From Methanobacteriaceae archaeon UBA349 (lineage in GTDB: Archaea > Methanobacteriota > Methanobacteria > Methanobacteriales > Methanobacteriaceae): a stretch of 46,795 bases of DNA. The notes under the pieces were generated by a model that saw only the letters and a program-made list of their open reading frames with translations, was not told the DNA's origin and searched no databases. Below, one piece after another: positions 1 to 9,459 of this stretch; position 1 is the stretch's first letter, and each line of letters opens with the position of its first letter. The position numbers and the translations under genes are program-made. The stretch is from assembly GCA_002509745.1 (NCBI GenBank), contig DAWK01000063.1, positions 23,121 through 69,915 of the forward strand, read 5' to 3'.

Positions 1-1133
1 GCCATAATAAAGAATATAACACGCCATCCATAGCTTTTAAAGATATTAGTAATCTCATCCATGAAATTCAGGTTCATCATATTGAGCTGGAAATACAGAA
101 TGAAGAGCTTCGTAATAGTCAAATTGCCCTGGAAAGTATGAATCGTAAATATTTTGATTTTTACAATTTTGCACCTATTGCTTATTTTTCATGTGACAAA
201 AAGGGGATAATTAGTGATGTTAATTTAGAAGGAGCTTCTCTTTTAGGTTTGGAAAGAAATAATCTTTTTAATAGTGCATTTATTCGCTTTTTAACTCAAG
301 ATTCCAGAAGGATATTTCATCTACATATGAAAAAGGTTTGTGATACTTTAGAAACAGAGAGATGTAATCTTGAAATGATAAAATCTAATGGATTGCAATT
401 CCATGCTCATTTAGAAACAGTGGGCATTACGGATAGTGATGGAACTTTTAAAGAATTTAGAACTGCCATTATTGATATAACTGAATTTAAACATTCTGAA
501 GATAAAATAAATGGATTTATAAATGCTAAAGACATTCTCCTTAAAGAAACCAATCAACTTCATAAAAACAATCTCCAAATTATATCTAATTTTCTTGAAC
601 TTCAGTCTAAATATAGTAAAGATGATGAAACTCAGGAAATTTTCAGGGAATGCCAAAACAGAATAAAGTCAATGACCATTATACATGAAAAATTAGATAA
701 GTCTGATTTTCTTGAAAAAATTGATTTTAAAAATTATATTAAAGAATTAATGGATTATTTACAATCATATTATCATTTAAGCTCAAATATCAAATTGATT
801 TTGAATGGGGATAATTTAATGTTAAATAATAATACTGCTGTTTCATTAGGACTAATTATTAATGAATTAGTTACTAACTCTATTAAATATGCTTTTCCAG
901 ATGGTAGAGATGGTGAAATAACGGTAGATTTCTATAAAACTAACAATGAATTTATCCTCAAAGTGAAAGATAATGGTATGGGGCTTCCAGAAGATTTAGA
1001 TTTCAAGCAAACACAATCGTTAGGTTTAAAATTAGTAAATAGTTTAACCGAGCAAATTGATGGTGAAGTAGAACTTAATAAAACTAATGGGACCTGTTTT
1101 AAAATAATATTTAAAGAAATAGAATATAAATAA
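1..1133 (+). CDS. PAS-domain sensor kinase, HisKA_2 type, 5'-truncated by window edge
   Basis: The reading frame is open from base 3 to the stop at 1131-1133, so the gene begins outside the window; the ATG at 138 is internal. The upstream codons (3-137) read as the helical linker rich in E, I, H and Q that usually precedes a PAS domain in these proteins. Then come one PAS domain (about 160-480), a HisKA_2-type dimerisation region (540-720) with K-N-N-L-Q-I-I-S, and a HATPase_c domain (790-1125) with the N box NELVTNSIKYAF and the G box DNGMGLPE. No membrane segment is visible, so it is probably cytosolic. Oddity: where the downstream kinase has E-I-H-H-R-V-K-N-N, this one has E-T-N-Q-L-H-K-N-N, so both usual histidines are missing. 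The last 117 coding bases nearly match the 3' end of the kinase at 2425-4593. No response regulator is next to it. Confidence 0.85.
   Translation, partial: HNKEYNTPSIAFKDISNLIHEIQVHHIELEIQNEELRNSQIALESMNRKYFDFYNFAPIAYFSCDKKGIISDVNLEGASLLGLERNNLFNSAFIRFLTQDSRRIFHLHMKKVCDTLETERCNLEMIKSNGLQFHAHLETVGITDSDGTFKEFRTAIIDITEFKHSEDKINGFINAKDILLKETNQLHKNNLQIISNFLELQSKYSKDDETQEIFRECQNRIKSMTIIHEKLDKSDFLEKIDFKNYIKELMDYLQSYYHLSSNIKLILNGDNLMLNNNTAVSLGLIINELVTNSIKYAFPDGRDGEITVDFYKTNNEFILKVKDNGMGLPEDLDFKQTQSLGLKLVNSLTEQIDGEVELNKTNGTCFKIIFKEIEYK
1011..1127 (+). repeat. Near-identical kinase 3' end, copy 1
   Basis: These 117 bases match 4474-4590 with only about six substitutions and no gaps, far closer than the rest of the two kinase genes. 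They encode the end of the ATPase domain (S-L-G-L through K-E-I-E-Y). A recent duplication or gene conversion explains this best. Confidence 0.8.
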
Positions 1134-1280
1134 TATGATAAATATTTCTGAAAGTCTTTTCCTATAATTGGAGATAAGATGTTATTGTTTATTAAAATAA
1201 ATTATATAGATTTGAATGAAGAATAAATCTGTCATTCGAAACCTTAATTATACAAAAGCTATATAAATATAAATGATATT

Positions 1281-2405
1281 ATGAAAACTGGTGTTGGTTA
1301 CAGCAAATCAAAAGATTCGGCCCAGGCAGGGATAGAAGCAGTAGAAAATGCTTTAAAAGAATCTGGAAAACCTTCATTAACTTTTTTATTTACTACTGAT
1401 GTATATGATCAAAAATCTGTCTTTGAATCGGTTAAAGAGTTAGTTGGGGATTCAAAGATTGTTGGCTTTTGTGGTGGGGGAATAATAACTCCTGAAGGCG
1501 TATTAAGGCAAGGTGTAGGAGTATGCACGCTGAGCGGGAAGGAACTTCTGGTGGAAACTTCTCTGCAAAAAAATATCAACTTGAATCCGCATAAAGCCGG
1601 TGAAAAAGCCGGTGAAAAATTGATGGCAAGTGGAATTCAAAAAGGTACAGTATTTGCTTTTCCAGATGGATTCACGTCTAATATTTCTGAAACAATTCAG
1701 GGACTTTACAATACTATGGGTCCTGATTTCAAATATGCAGGGGGCGGTGCTGGAGACAACCTTAAATTCTTTAAGACTTACCAGTTTACTGAAAAAGGAG
1801 TAGAAAGCAGAGCACTGGCGACGGCTTTAATTGATGGCATTGAAATTCAAACAAGCATAGGGCACGGTTGGGAGCCTAAAAGGGATCCTATGATAATAAC
1901 CAATTCTAATGGTAAAAAAGTTGTTGAAATAAATGGTATCACCGCTTTTGATTCTTATAATGAACAGATTGGAGTTATTGGAACTGAAAAATTTCCAGAA
2001 TATGGTATGAGATATCCTCTTGGATTTCCCGATGTTTCAGGTAATTATCTGATTAGAGATCCCCTAAAATTGAACTTTGATAAAAGTATTGATTTTGTAA
2101 CTGAAATTCCTAAAAATGCAGTGGGTAATGTGATGGAAGGTGAAATAATTGATCTAATTAAGACGGCCAAAAATGTAGCTGAGAAAGCCGTTCAAAACAT
2201 TGAAAAACCCCAGTTCGTACTTTTATTTGATTGTATATCTCGTTATCTCTTAATGGGTGATGAATTCGAAAAAGAACTGGAAAGTATAAAGAAAGTAATA
2301 GGTTTTGAAGTTCCATTTCTTGGAGCACTTACATTTGGCGAAGTTGGTAGCTATATAGATGTCCCTCTTTTCCATAATAAAACTGTGGTAATTGTAGTTG
2401 GATAA
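1281..2405 (+). CDS. FIST domain sensory protein
   Basis: This 374-residue protein has the FIST_N plus FIST_C layout. The N-terminal half (about 15-200) includes the segment [15 protein letters not shown] and a downstream YAGGGAGDN loop; the C-terminal half (about 205-360) ends in the typical [11 protein letters not shown] with a short hydrophobic tail. FIST proteins are intracellular ligand-sensing modules, usually next to signalling proteins and proposed to bind small molecules such as amino acids. There is no signal peptide or membrane segment. It lies between two HisKA_2-type kinases and ends 19 bases before the start chosen for the second, so it probably feeds a signal to one or both; that link is inference from position. 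The ATG at 1281 has only a weak upstream Shine-Dalgarno. Confidence 0.85.
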   Translation: MKTGVGYSKSKDSAQAGIEAVENALKESGKPSLTFLFTTDVYDQKSVFESVKELVGDSKIVGFCGGGIITPEGVLRQGVGVCTLSGKELLVETSLQKNINLNPHKAGEKAGEKLMASGIQKGTVFAFPDGFTSNISETIQGLYNTMGPDFKYAGGGAGDNLKFFKTYQFTEKGVESRALATALIDGIEIQTSIGHGWEPKRDPMIITNSNGKKVVEINGITAFDSYNEQIGVIGTEKFPEYGMRYPLGFPDVSGNYLIRDPLKLNFDKSIDFVTEIPKNAVGNVMEGEIIDLIKTAKNVAEKAVQNIEKPQFVLLFDCISRYLLMGDEFEKELESIKKVIGFEVPFLGALTFGEVGSYIDVPLFHNKTVVIVVG

Positions 2406-2424
2406 TTATAGTGGGAGAAACTTC

Positions 2425-4593
2425 ATGAATGAAAAATCATATGATAAATTAGCAATTGCTGAATTATCAACTCTTTATGAGATTTCTTCTATTTTATTTC
2501 TAAGATCAAAAGATGAGATTTTAAAAGAGGCATTAGAAAAAGTTATAAGGCTTTTTGGAGTCCGTTATTTTTTATTATTTGATGGAAAATCAGATGATGG
2601 ACAAATTGTATCCTCTTGGGGTTTTAAAGGCTCTGAAGATTTTTTATTGAAAATTAATCAAAAAGAGCCAAATCAATTTAATTTTTCATTTACTAAATTG
2701 GGTAATTTGGAGTTATTCATGGAGCAAAGTTACCCTATAAAAACTAGGGAGCGTCGTCTTTACATAATGTTTGCACGAAGCCTTGAAAATTCTCTATTAA
2801 ATGCTAAAAATATTGAAAAACGTGAAAAGGCAGAGAAAACTCTACAAAAATCTGAAAAAAAATTTAGAGATCTAGTAGAAAACATTAATGATGTAATTTT
2901 TACTATAAATCCTGAGGGTTATATTACTTACATTAGTCCCACAATCGAACAAATCACCAGTTACAAAACTAATGAGCTCATTGGTCAAAATTTCACTATT
3001 TTTGTGCATCCAAATGATATATCTGATTTATTTGACTCTCTAAAAAATACATTAGCTGGCAAATTAAAACCAACTGAATTTAGAGTTCTGGATAAAGATG
3101 GGACTGTTCTTTATATACGCACATCATCTAGACCCATAATAAAACAAAGCCAAACCATAGGCGTTACGGGAGTAATTTCCGATGTAACTGAACGGATAAA
3201 ATTTGAAAAAGCTCTAAAAAAATCTGAAATAAAATACAGAACTATTTTTGAACACACTGGGACCGCTACTGCAATTATAGATGAAGATACTACTTTATCT
3301 TTGGTTAATGCTGAATTTGAAATACTTTCAGGCTATTCTAAAGAGGAACTTGAAAATAATAAAAGCTGGACAGAATTTGTGGCAGAAGATGATTTGGAGA
3401 GAATGAAGAACTATCATGCCCTGCGAAGAACTAAAGCGAGCATTGCTCCCTTAAATTATGAATTCCAATTTATTGATAGAAATAAAAATATTAAAAATGT
3501 TCTGATAACTGTTGTTCTCTTTCCAGATAGTCAAAAAAGTTTAGCATCTCTTATAGATATTACTGATAGAAAAAAAGCTGAACTAAAAATTAAAGAGCAA
3601 TTTAATTTCTTACAACATTTAATAGATTCAATAAATCTACCTATTTTTTACAAGGACATAAATGGTGTCTATGATGGATGTAACCAAGCTTTTGAGGAAT
3701 ATTTAGGTCTACAAAAAGAGAATATCATTGGAAAAACGGTTTATGACATAGCACCGAAAGAATTGGCGGATAAATATTATCAAATGGATAATGATTTATT
3801 CCAAAAGCTTGGTTTTCAGGTAGATGAAGCTCCAGTAAAATATGCTGATGGTACCACACACTTTGTTGTATTTAATAAAACTACATATAATGATACTACA
3901 GGTAATTTAGCTGGATTAATTGGTATAATGGTGGACATTTCTGAGAGAAAACAATCTGAAGATAAAATTAAAAAAGCACTTGAAGAAAAGGAGATGCTTC
4001 TTAAAGAGATTCATCATAGGGTTAAAAATAATTTGATGGTTATTTCTAGCCTTCTTAATATTCAATCTAAGTATATTAAAGATAAAGAAGCTTTAGGTAT
4101 TTTTAAAGAAAGTCAAAATCGTGCTAAGTCTATGGCACTTATCCATGAGAGACTTTATCGATCTAGTGATCTTAAAAGGATTAATTTTGGTGATTATATT
4201 CGAACTTTGAGTATAGATCTTTTTCACACCTATATTATTGATCCGAGTTTGATAAAATTGAATATGGATGTGGATGATTTAATGGTGGATATTAATACTA
4301 CTGTTCCTTTGGGCCTAATTGTAAATGAATTAATAACTAATTCCATGAAACATGCTTTTCCGGATGGAAGAAATGGTGAAATAACCATTGGTTTCCATAA
4401 AAACAATGATGAATTTATTCTTTCAGTGAAAGACAATGGTATAGGTTTTCCAGAAGGCCTGGACTTCAGACAAACAAAATCATTAGGTTTACAATTAGTA
4501 AATAGTTTAACCGAACAAATTGATGGTGAAATAGAACTTAATAAAACTAATGGGACCTGTTTTAAAATAATATTCAAAGAAATAGAATATTAA
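2425..4593 (+). CDS. Multi-PAS sensor histidine kinase (HisKA_2/HATPase_c)
   Basis: This 722-residue soluble kinase has a GAF-like N-terminal region (about 10-130, weak), three PAS domains (about 143-265, 266-388, 391-505), a HisKA_2 dimerisation domain (about 521-600) and a HATPase_c domain (605-720). The phosphoacceptor motif [10 protein letters not shown] is intact at H530/H531. The N box ([12 protein letters not shown]) and G box (DNGIGFPE) are intact. I chose the ATG at 2425, with GGGAG at 2413-2417, over an upstream TTG at 2398 that overlaps the FIST gene and has no Shine-Dalgarno. Tandem PAS and GAF-like domains without membrane helices suggest a cytosolic sensor of a small molecule or redox state. 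No response regulator is visible in the window, so the output is unknown. The 3' end nearly duplicates that of the first kinase. Confidence 0.9.
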   Translation: MNEKSYDKLAIAELSTLYEISSILFLRSKDEILKEALEKVIRLFGVRYFLLFDGKSDDGQIVSSWGFKGSEDFLLKINQKEPNQFNFSFTKLGNLELFMEQSYPIKTRERRLYIMFARSLENSLLNAKNIEKREKAEKTLQKSEKKFRDLVENINDVIFTINPEGYITYISPTIEQITSYKTNELIGQNFTIFVHPNDISDLFDSLKNTLAGKLKPTEFRVLDKDGTVLYIRTSSRPIIKQSQTIGVTGVISDVTERIKFEKALKKSEIKYRTIFEHTGTATAIIDEDTTLSLVNAEFEILSGYSKEELENNKSWTEFVAEDDLERMKNYHALRRTKASIAPLNYEFQFIDRNKNIKNVLITVVLFPDSQKSLASLIDITDRKKAELKIKEQFNFLQHLIDSINLPIFYKDINGVYDGCNQAFEEYLGLQKENIIGKTVYDIAPKELADKYYQMDNDLFQKLGFQVDEAPVKYADGTTHFVVFNKTTYNDTTGNLAGLIGIMVDISERKQSEDKIKKALEEKEMLLKEIHHRVKNNLMVISSLLNIQSKYIKDKEALGIFKESQNRAKSMALIHERLYRSSDLKRINFGDYIRTLSIDLFHTYIIDPSLIKLNMDVDDLMVDINTTVPLGLIVNELITNSMKHAFPDGRNGEITIGFHKNNDEFILSVKDNGIGFPEGLDFRQTKSLGLQLVNSLTEQIDGEIELNKTNGTCFKIIFKEIEY
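4474..4590 (+). repeat. Near-identical kinase 3' end, copy 2
   Basis: This is the second copy of the 117-base segment at 1011-1127. It lies inside the ATPase domain of the multi-PAS kinase and differs at about six bases. Confidence 0.8.
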
Positions 4594-4688
4594 TTAATTG
4601 CAAAAGATATATTTAATAAAAAATAGGATTTTTTAGAATTATAAGAAAAGATTAATTTTTCAATAATTTAACTAAAAATAATATAAAA

Positions 4689-4696
4689 TTTAAATA
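4689..4696 (+). promoter_or_regulatory. Probable TATA box of the tsr3-rpl40e operon
   Basis: TTTAAATA lies about 50 bases upstream of the tsr3 ATG in an otherwise featureless AT-rich gap, followed by a C run (CCCC). It matches the archaeal box A consensus and would place the transcript start near 4718, leaving a short leader containing GTGA at 4732-4735. In so AT-rich a sequence the match alone is weak. Confidence 0.4.
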
Positions 4697-4741
4697 CCCC
4701 TTATACTATAATATAACCTTTACAATAAACCGTGAAATAAT

Positions 4742-5251
4742 ATGAAAGTAACTGTATACCATGCCGAGGAGTGCGACCGTAAGAAATGCACCACCTTTAA
4801 AATGGCCAAAAAAGGAAAGTTTAAAATAGTAAATCATCTTAATCAGTTACCTAGAGGTGCAATTGTACTGAATCCTTATTCTAAAAAAGCAGTCTCTCCT
4901 GAAGATAAGGGCGCTGTTATTAAACGTGGAGTGGCTGGATTAGACTGCTCCTGGAAGAAGGTTCAAAAATCTGCTGCGATTTTTAAGACTTCTAAGTATC
5001 ATAGATCGCTGCCATTTCTTGTTGCAGCAAATCCCACTAACTATGGTAAGCCCTGTATTCTTTCAACTGCAGAGGCAATTGCAGCAACCTTTTATATAGT
5101 GGGATTGAAAGATATAGCAGAAGATATAATGTCCCATTTTAAGTGGGGACCCCATTTTCTAATACTCAATAAAGAGTTACTAGAAGCATATTCCGATGCT
5201 GAAACCAGCGAGGAAGTTATTAAAGCTCAAAACGAATTTATAGGAGGCTAA
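4742..5251 (+). CDS. tsr3: Tsr3-type rRNA aminocarboxypropyltransferase (DUF367)
   Basis: This 169-residue protein matches the Tsr3/DUF367 family along its full length: an N-terminal YHAEECDRKKCTTFK segment, the central GLDCSWKK motif, RSLPFLVAANPTNYGKP and the C-terminal KWGPHFLILNKELLEAY. Tsr3 enzymes transfer the 3-amino-3-carboxypropyl group of S-adenosylmethionine to a small-subunit rRNA uridine, giving the acp modification near the decoding site; they use a SPOUT-like fold. The gene ends in GGAGGC-TAA, which serves as the ribosome binding site for rpl40e three bases later, so the two genes are translationally linked. That pairing fits a ribosome-biogenesis role. Confidence 0.92.
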   Translation: MKVTVYHAEECDRKKCTTFKMAKKGKFKIVNHLNQLPRGAIVLNPYSKKAVSPEDKGAVIKRGVAGLDCSWKKVQKSAAIFKTSKYHRSLPFLVAANPTNYGKPCILSTAEAIAATFYIVGLKDIAEDIMSHFKWGPHFLILNKELLEAYSDAETSEEVIKAQNEFIGG

Positions 5252-5254
5252 CCA

Positions 5255-5401
5255 ATGGCTAGATTTGAAGAAGCAGAGAACAGAATATTCAATGTTAAAA
5301 TTTGTCTTAAATGTAACGCTAGAAACCCACCAAGTGCTAAAGTGTGCCGGAAGTGTGGTTACAAAGGTCTAAGATACAAAGCTAAAGAATCAAGGGGTTA
5401 A
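5255..5401 (+). CDS. rpl40e: 50S ribosomal protein L40e
   Basis: This 48-residue basic protein begins [12 protein letters not shown] and has one zinc-binding motif made of C-L-K-C (C17, C20) and C-R-K-C (C31, C34), followed by a basic tail ending K-E-S-R-G. This is the expected size and pattern of archaeal L40e, which has no ubiquitin fusion. The ATG at 5255 lies behind GGAGG at 5243-5247, inside the end of tsr3. It is a component of the large ribosomal subunit. A T-rich stretch after the stop (about 5409-5445) is a plausible archaeal terminator. Confidence 0.95.
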   Translation: MARFEEAENRIFNVKICLKCNARNPPSAKVCRKCGYKGLRYKAKESRG

Positions 5402-5490
5402 TCATACCCTTTAACTTTTTATATTTAATAATTTTATTTATCACGTTTATCGATTAATGAAGTGTATATTAATTTTTTCAAGGTTTTAAA

Positions 5491-6225
5491 ATGAAAGTTG
5501 AAGCTTATTTTAAGGATATTTTAAAGGAAAGAAAGATACATCTCACCCTTCTAGATCCTGAAGAACAAACTCCTGAAGAAGCATTGTCTATATCTAAAGC
5601 TGCTGTTTCTGGAGGGTCTGATGGTATTATGCTGGGAGGTTCTACCACAGACGCTGCTGAACTTGATGCCACGGCTAAAATACTTCAAGAAAATCTTGAT
5701 GTTCCTATAGTGCTTTTTCCAGGAAATATAAGTGGTGTGAGTTCGTATGCTGATGCTATTTTCTTTATGAGTCTTTTAAATTCTAGCAATCCATATTGGA
5801 TTATTGGGGCGCAAGCATTGGGAGCTCCAGTAATTAAAAAAATGGGAATTGAAACTATACCTATGGGTTATCTGGTAATTGAGCCAGGAGGAACTGTGGG
5901 ATGGGTAGGAGATGCTAAATTAATTCCACGCAAAAAAGCAGATTTGGCGGCGGCCTATGCCATGGCGGCTGAATATTTAGGTATGCGTCTGATTTATCTG
6001 GAAGCCGGTTCAGGTGCAGAACAGCATGTAGATCCAAAAATGATCGGTATGGTCAAAAAAACTACTGATACGATGCTTATTGTTGGTGGAGGAATCCGCA
6101 GTGGTGATGAGGCCCATGTTGTTGCTTCGGCCGGTGCTGATATTATAGTTACGGGCACTGTAGTAGAAGATAGTTTTAATGTGGAAGAGAAGATCTCTGA
6201 GATTGTGGAAGGTATGAGAAGATAA
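5491..6225 (+). CDS. Geranylgeranylglyceryl phosphate synthase
   Basis: This 244-residue TIM-barrel enzyme joins geranylgeranyl diphosphate to sn-glycerol-1-phosphate, the first ether-forming step of archaeal membrane lipids. Family features are HLTLLDPEEQ near the N terminus, GSDGIMLGGSTT, VLFPGNISGVS, the MGYLVIEPGGTVGWVG segment, LIYLEAGSGA and the phosphate-binding IVGGGIRSGDEA close to the C terminus. Length and motif order are normal, and the N terminus is where the family starts. A weak AGG lies 10-15 bases upstream of the ATG. It is probably transcribed alone, with a T-rich region following the stop. It is an archaeal housekeeping gene and a good taxonomic marker. Confidence 0.96.
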   Translation: MKVEAYFKDILKERKIHLTLLDPEEQTPEEALSISKAAVSGGSDGIMLGGSTTDAAELDATAKILQENLDVPIVLFPGNISGVSSYADAIFFMSLLNSSNPYWIIGAQALGAPVIKKMGIETIPMGYLVIEPGGTVGWVGDAKLIPRKKADLAAAYAMAAEYLGMRLIYLEAGSGAEQHVDPKMIGMVKKTTDTMLIVGGGIRSGDEAHVVASAGADIIVTGTVVEDSFNVEEKISEIVEGMRR

Positions 6226-6461
6226 TTTTAGAACTATTTTTTCTTCTTTATATTTAATTTATTAATATTTTATTAAATTTTTCTATTTTATATGGTAACT
6301 TACTATTTTGTTTATTTCTATTTTAGATTAATTAAATCTTTTAAAATCTGTTTTTTTATTATATAGATAATTTTATTGAATATTAAAACAAATTATAAAA
6401 TAAATTAGTTTTTTATATTTCAATTAATGCACAACAATTAGCTGTTTTTAATGGTGATTTT

Positions 6462-8168
6462 ATGAAAAACGAAAAAGTGGCCCATATATTAGATAGAATA
6501 GCGGACTTCATGGAAATGAATGACGACATATTTCGTATGAAGGCCTATCGTAAGGCAGCCCATACCGTGGAAACTCTCTCTGATGATATAACTACCTTAA
6601 CTGAAGAAAATCGTCTGCAAGAGCTACCTGGTGTGGGAAAGGCCATAGCGGCCAAAATCAAAGAAATTGTGGAAACTGGTTCTCTGGAATACTTTGAAAA
6701 CCTGAAAAAAGAGTACCCGGTGGACTTTGATGCTATGATAGAAGTGGAAGGTCTGGGCCCTAAAACTATAAAACTACTCTATGATGCGTTGGGAGTGGAA
6801 AATCTGGATGATCTGGAGCGCCACGCCAAAAGACACCATGTTCGTCGAATCAAGGGCATGGGGGATAAGAAAGAGAAAAAAATTCTTGAAAATATAGAAA
6901 TGGCCCGAAAAAACTCAGGAAGAAAACTCCTGGGCCATATTCTACCTCTGGCTGAAGCTATAAAACACCAGATTGAAGTTTTAAAAGTAGTGGAAGCTGT
7001 GGAAATTGCCGGTTCCATCAGGCGCCGCAAGGAAAGTGTGGGGGATATTGATATACTGGTCATTTCTGAAAATTCTCAAGAAGTAATGGATTATTTCGTA
7101 TCTTTACCTATTGTTGATGAAATAGTAGTTAAAGGACCATTAAAGAGTACTGTAGTACTTAAAGAAGGACTGGACTGTGATTTAAGGGTATTTGAAAGGG
7201 ATATATTTGGTGCAGCCATGATGTACTTTACGGGGTCAAGGGATCTGAATATAGAACTCCGGAAAATAGCCATCTCTCAAAATATGAAACTCAGTGAATG
7301 GGGACTTTTTAAAGGGGATGAAATAATCACTGGTAAAAGTGAAAAAGATGTTTTTAACTCACTTGGTCTACAATATATTCCTCCTGAGATGAGGGAGAAT
7401 AGAGGAGAAATAGAAGCTGCCCGTGGGGGAAAAATACCTGAATTAATTGGATATGATGATATTAGAGGGGATTTACAGGTACATACTCAATGGAGTGATG
7501 GGAAACATACTATAATGGAAATGGTTCAGGAGGCCCAGAAACTAGAATATGATTACCTGGCCATTACGGATCATCTGGGAACCCTAAGAACTGCTGAGGG
7601 AATGAATGACTCTGATATTCTAAATCAGTTTCAAGAAATTGATTCTATTAATGATGAAATGAAAGATTTTACTCTATTAAAAGGCCTGGAAGTGGATATT
7701 GACTCTCAGGGAAATTTAAATATTAGTGAAACTATTTTAGCTGAGGTTGATGTGGTGGTGGCCAGTTTACACTCTGATTTAAGGCAAGATTTCTTTGAAA
7801 TGACGAATAGATTGATTAGGGCTATGGAAAATCCTTATGTGAATATTATTTCTCATCCTACTGGTCGAAAAATTCAGGAACACCGCGAATATGATTTAAA
7901 TCTGGATAAAATCATGCAAAAGGCCAGTGCTACAGGAACTATTCTGGAGATTAATTCTCATCCTAACCGCCTTGATTTAAGAGATATTTACATAAAAAAA
8001 GCCATAGATATGGGGTGTAAATTAGTTATTAATTCCGATGCTCACTCTTCAGGTGAAATGAAAAACATGCAACTGGGAATAGCTACTGCTCGGAGAGGGT
8101 GGGCCAGAAAAGAGGATATTATCAATACCTTTGATTTAAAGGAACTTAATAAAATTTTAGGTAATTAA
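6462..8168 (+). CDS. polX: DNA polymerase/3'-5' exonuclease PolX
   Basis: This 568-residue family X polymerase has an N-terminal lyase-like 8-kDa region with a helix-hairpin-helix (LPGVGKAIAAKIKEI, about 55-70), a second HhH (VEGLGPKTIKLLY), and a palm with G-S-I-R-R-R and D195-x-D197 in GDIDILV. A C-terminal PHP domain follows from about residue 335, with motif I D-L-Q-V-H (D337, H341), a WSDG loop, ITDHLGT, ISHPTGR, and NSDAHS. The PHP domain gives 3'-5' exonuclease and AP-endonuclease activity in bacterial and archaeal PolX, so the protein acts in base excision and gap repair. Shine-Dalgarno GGTGAT lies four bases before the ATG. Length and order are standard. Confidence 0.95.
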   Translation: MKNEKVAHILDRIADFMEMNDDIFRMKAYRKAAHTVETLSDDITTLTEENRLQELPGVGKAIAAKIKEIVETGSLEYFENLKKEYPVDFDAMIEVEGLGPKTIKLLYDALGVENLDDLERHAKRHHVRRIKGMGDKKEKKILENIEMARKNSGRKLLGHILPLAEAIKHQIEVLKVVEAVEIAGSIRRRKESVGDIDILVISENSQEVMDYFVSLPIVDEIVVKGPLKSTVVLKEGLDCDLRVFERDIFGAAMMYFTGSRDLNIELRKIAISQNMKLSEWGLFKGDEIITGKSEKDVFNSLGLQYIPPEMRENRGEIEAARGGKIPELIGYDDIRGDLQVHTQWSDGKHTIMEMVQEAQKLEYDYLAITDHLGTLRTAEGMNDSDILNQFQEIDSINDEMKDFTLLKGLEVDIDSQGNLNISETILAEVDVVVASLHSDLRQDFFEMTNRLIRAMENPYVNIISHPTGRKIQEHREYDLNLDKIMQKASATGTILEINSHPNRLDLRDIYIKKAIDMGCKLVINSDAHSSGEMKNMQLGIATARRGWARKEDIINTFDLKELNKILGN

Positions 8169-8226
8169 AGGTGTTTAATTTTATTATTTTATTAAATTAT
8201 TTTATTTTAATTTTTATTAGTTAAAA

Positions 8227-8481
8227 CTATTTTTTCATTATTCTATCTCTTAATGACGGTAAAGAAGTATGTAAAAATATTAAGATTACTAAAGGAACAA
8301 AAAACCAGACATGTAAATTAAATGACAGACTTTTATTAAGCAAGCCAATGGTTATAAATTCCATGCTACGGTGATAATTGATTCCCAGGCCACTAATGAT
8401 TACTATAATTATTACAGCATAAAGAATGTAGGCCGTATATTTTTTCAATTTTTGGTAATCTTGATTGTTTAGGGGAGCCAT
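8227..8481 (-). CDS. Small two-helix membrane protein, partner of molybdoprotein
   Basis: This 84-residue protein has two predicted membrane helices (about 17-35 and 55-73) and histidines H37, H57 and H71; the last two bracket the second helix. It follows the sulfite-oxidase-fold gene by 52 bases on the same strand, so the two are probably co-transcribed. In bacteria, MsrP-like molybdoproteins pair with a haem membrane protein (MsrQ), and here the small protein occupies the equivalent position. Half-size cytochrome-b-like proteins with histidines at helix ends exist, but haem binding here is only inference, and Methanobacteriales are regarded as lacking cytochromes. It could be a simple anchor. 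I do not recognise a named family. Confidence 0.6.
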   Translation of the reverse strand: MAPLNNQDYQKLKKYTAYILYAVIIIVIISGLGINYHRSMEFITIGLLNKSLSFNLHVWFFVPLVILIFLHTSLPSLRDRIMKK

Positions 8482-8533
8482 ATAACCATCTTTTTTTAAA
8501 TTTATAACTTTATTATAAACTTTAAACTATAAT

Positions 8534-9196
8534 TTAAGCAGAAAAACTTTCATTTAAATTACCAGTATTAGAATAACCTCTACTTTCCCAATATCCGGTG
8601 TAATTAGTGTTATTGGAAATTTCGATTTTAGTTATCCATTTAACCCATTTATATCCCCATTTACTCTCGGCCACTAATTGAAAGGGGAATCCTCGCTCGG
8701 GGGGAATGGTCACATTATTCATTTTATAGGCCATTAAAATATGGTTATTATGCAGATAATCCAAGGGAAAAGAAGTTGAATAACCATCAGCGGCATAAAA
8801 TATAACTGTTTTACCATCAGGTGTTGGTTTGGTTTCATTTATGAGTTCACTAACTAGAATACCTCTCCATAATATGTTGACGGACCAGCCCTCAACACAG
8901 TTAAGGGTAACTACTTTTTGATAGTTTTTATGGTTAATAACTTCTTTATACGTATAATTTTTCGGGTTTTGAACTCTCCCTGTTATTTGTAGTGTATAAT
9001 TATTAATATCTACCTTTTGAGGGCCTTTAATAGAATTTTCACGAAAATCATTGATAGATGAGAGTTTTTGGCCCTTATAGTCTTTGACCTGGACTGAATC
9101 CAGGGTAGTGACATCTGGATTTAAAAAAGCATTTAAGGTGAAGAATGATATTAATCCAATTAATAATAAAATAGAGATTGCAGCTGGTTTATACAT
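8534..9196 (-). CDS. Sulfite oxidase/MsrP-fold molybdopterin-binding protein, membrane-anchored
   Basis: This 220-residue protein has an N-terminal membrane anchor (about 5-25) and then a molybdopterin-binding domain of the sulfite oxidase superfamily. The motif L-N-C-V-E-G-W carries the molybdenum-ligating cysteine at C100. It continues with YAADGYSTSFPLDYL, an extended ILMAYKMNN strand and PPERGFPFQLVAESKWGYKWVKWI, the usual substrate and cofactor segment. I chose the ATG at 9196 because GAGG lies just upstream; an in-frame TTG at 9208 has none. The domain should face outside the cell. The reaction is unknown: the fold includes sulfite oxidases and the methionine sulfoxide reductase MsrP. 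A small membrane protein follows downstream. Confidence 0.85.
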   Translation of the reverse strand: MYKPAAISILLLIGLISFFTLNAFLNPDVTTLDSVQVKDYKGQKLSSINDFRENSIKGPQKVDINNYTLQITGRVQNPKNYTYKEVINHKNYQKVVTLNCVEGWSVNILWRGILVSELINETKPTPDGKTVIFYAADGYSTSFPLDYLHNNHILMAYKMNNVTIPPERGFPFQLVAESKWGYKWVKWITKIEISNNTNYTGYWESRGYSNTGNLNESFSA

Positions 9197-9459
9197 AAAT
9201 CCTCGCAATAATTTTAAATTATTTTATGTATTATGAATTAATTAAGTTTTGAATTAAAGTTCATGGATAATTTATTTATTTCTTAATGAATTTAGATTTT
9301 TTGATTTTAATTAATTCTTAATCTATAATGAAATCAAATGAATATATTAACTATATTATTTATTAATTATATTATTTTAGTATCTAAACACAAATTAAAT
9401 AAGAATGTGAACCAATATAATTAAATATAGACTTTATTAATTGATTGGGAGTTGATTTC

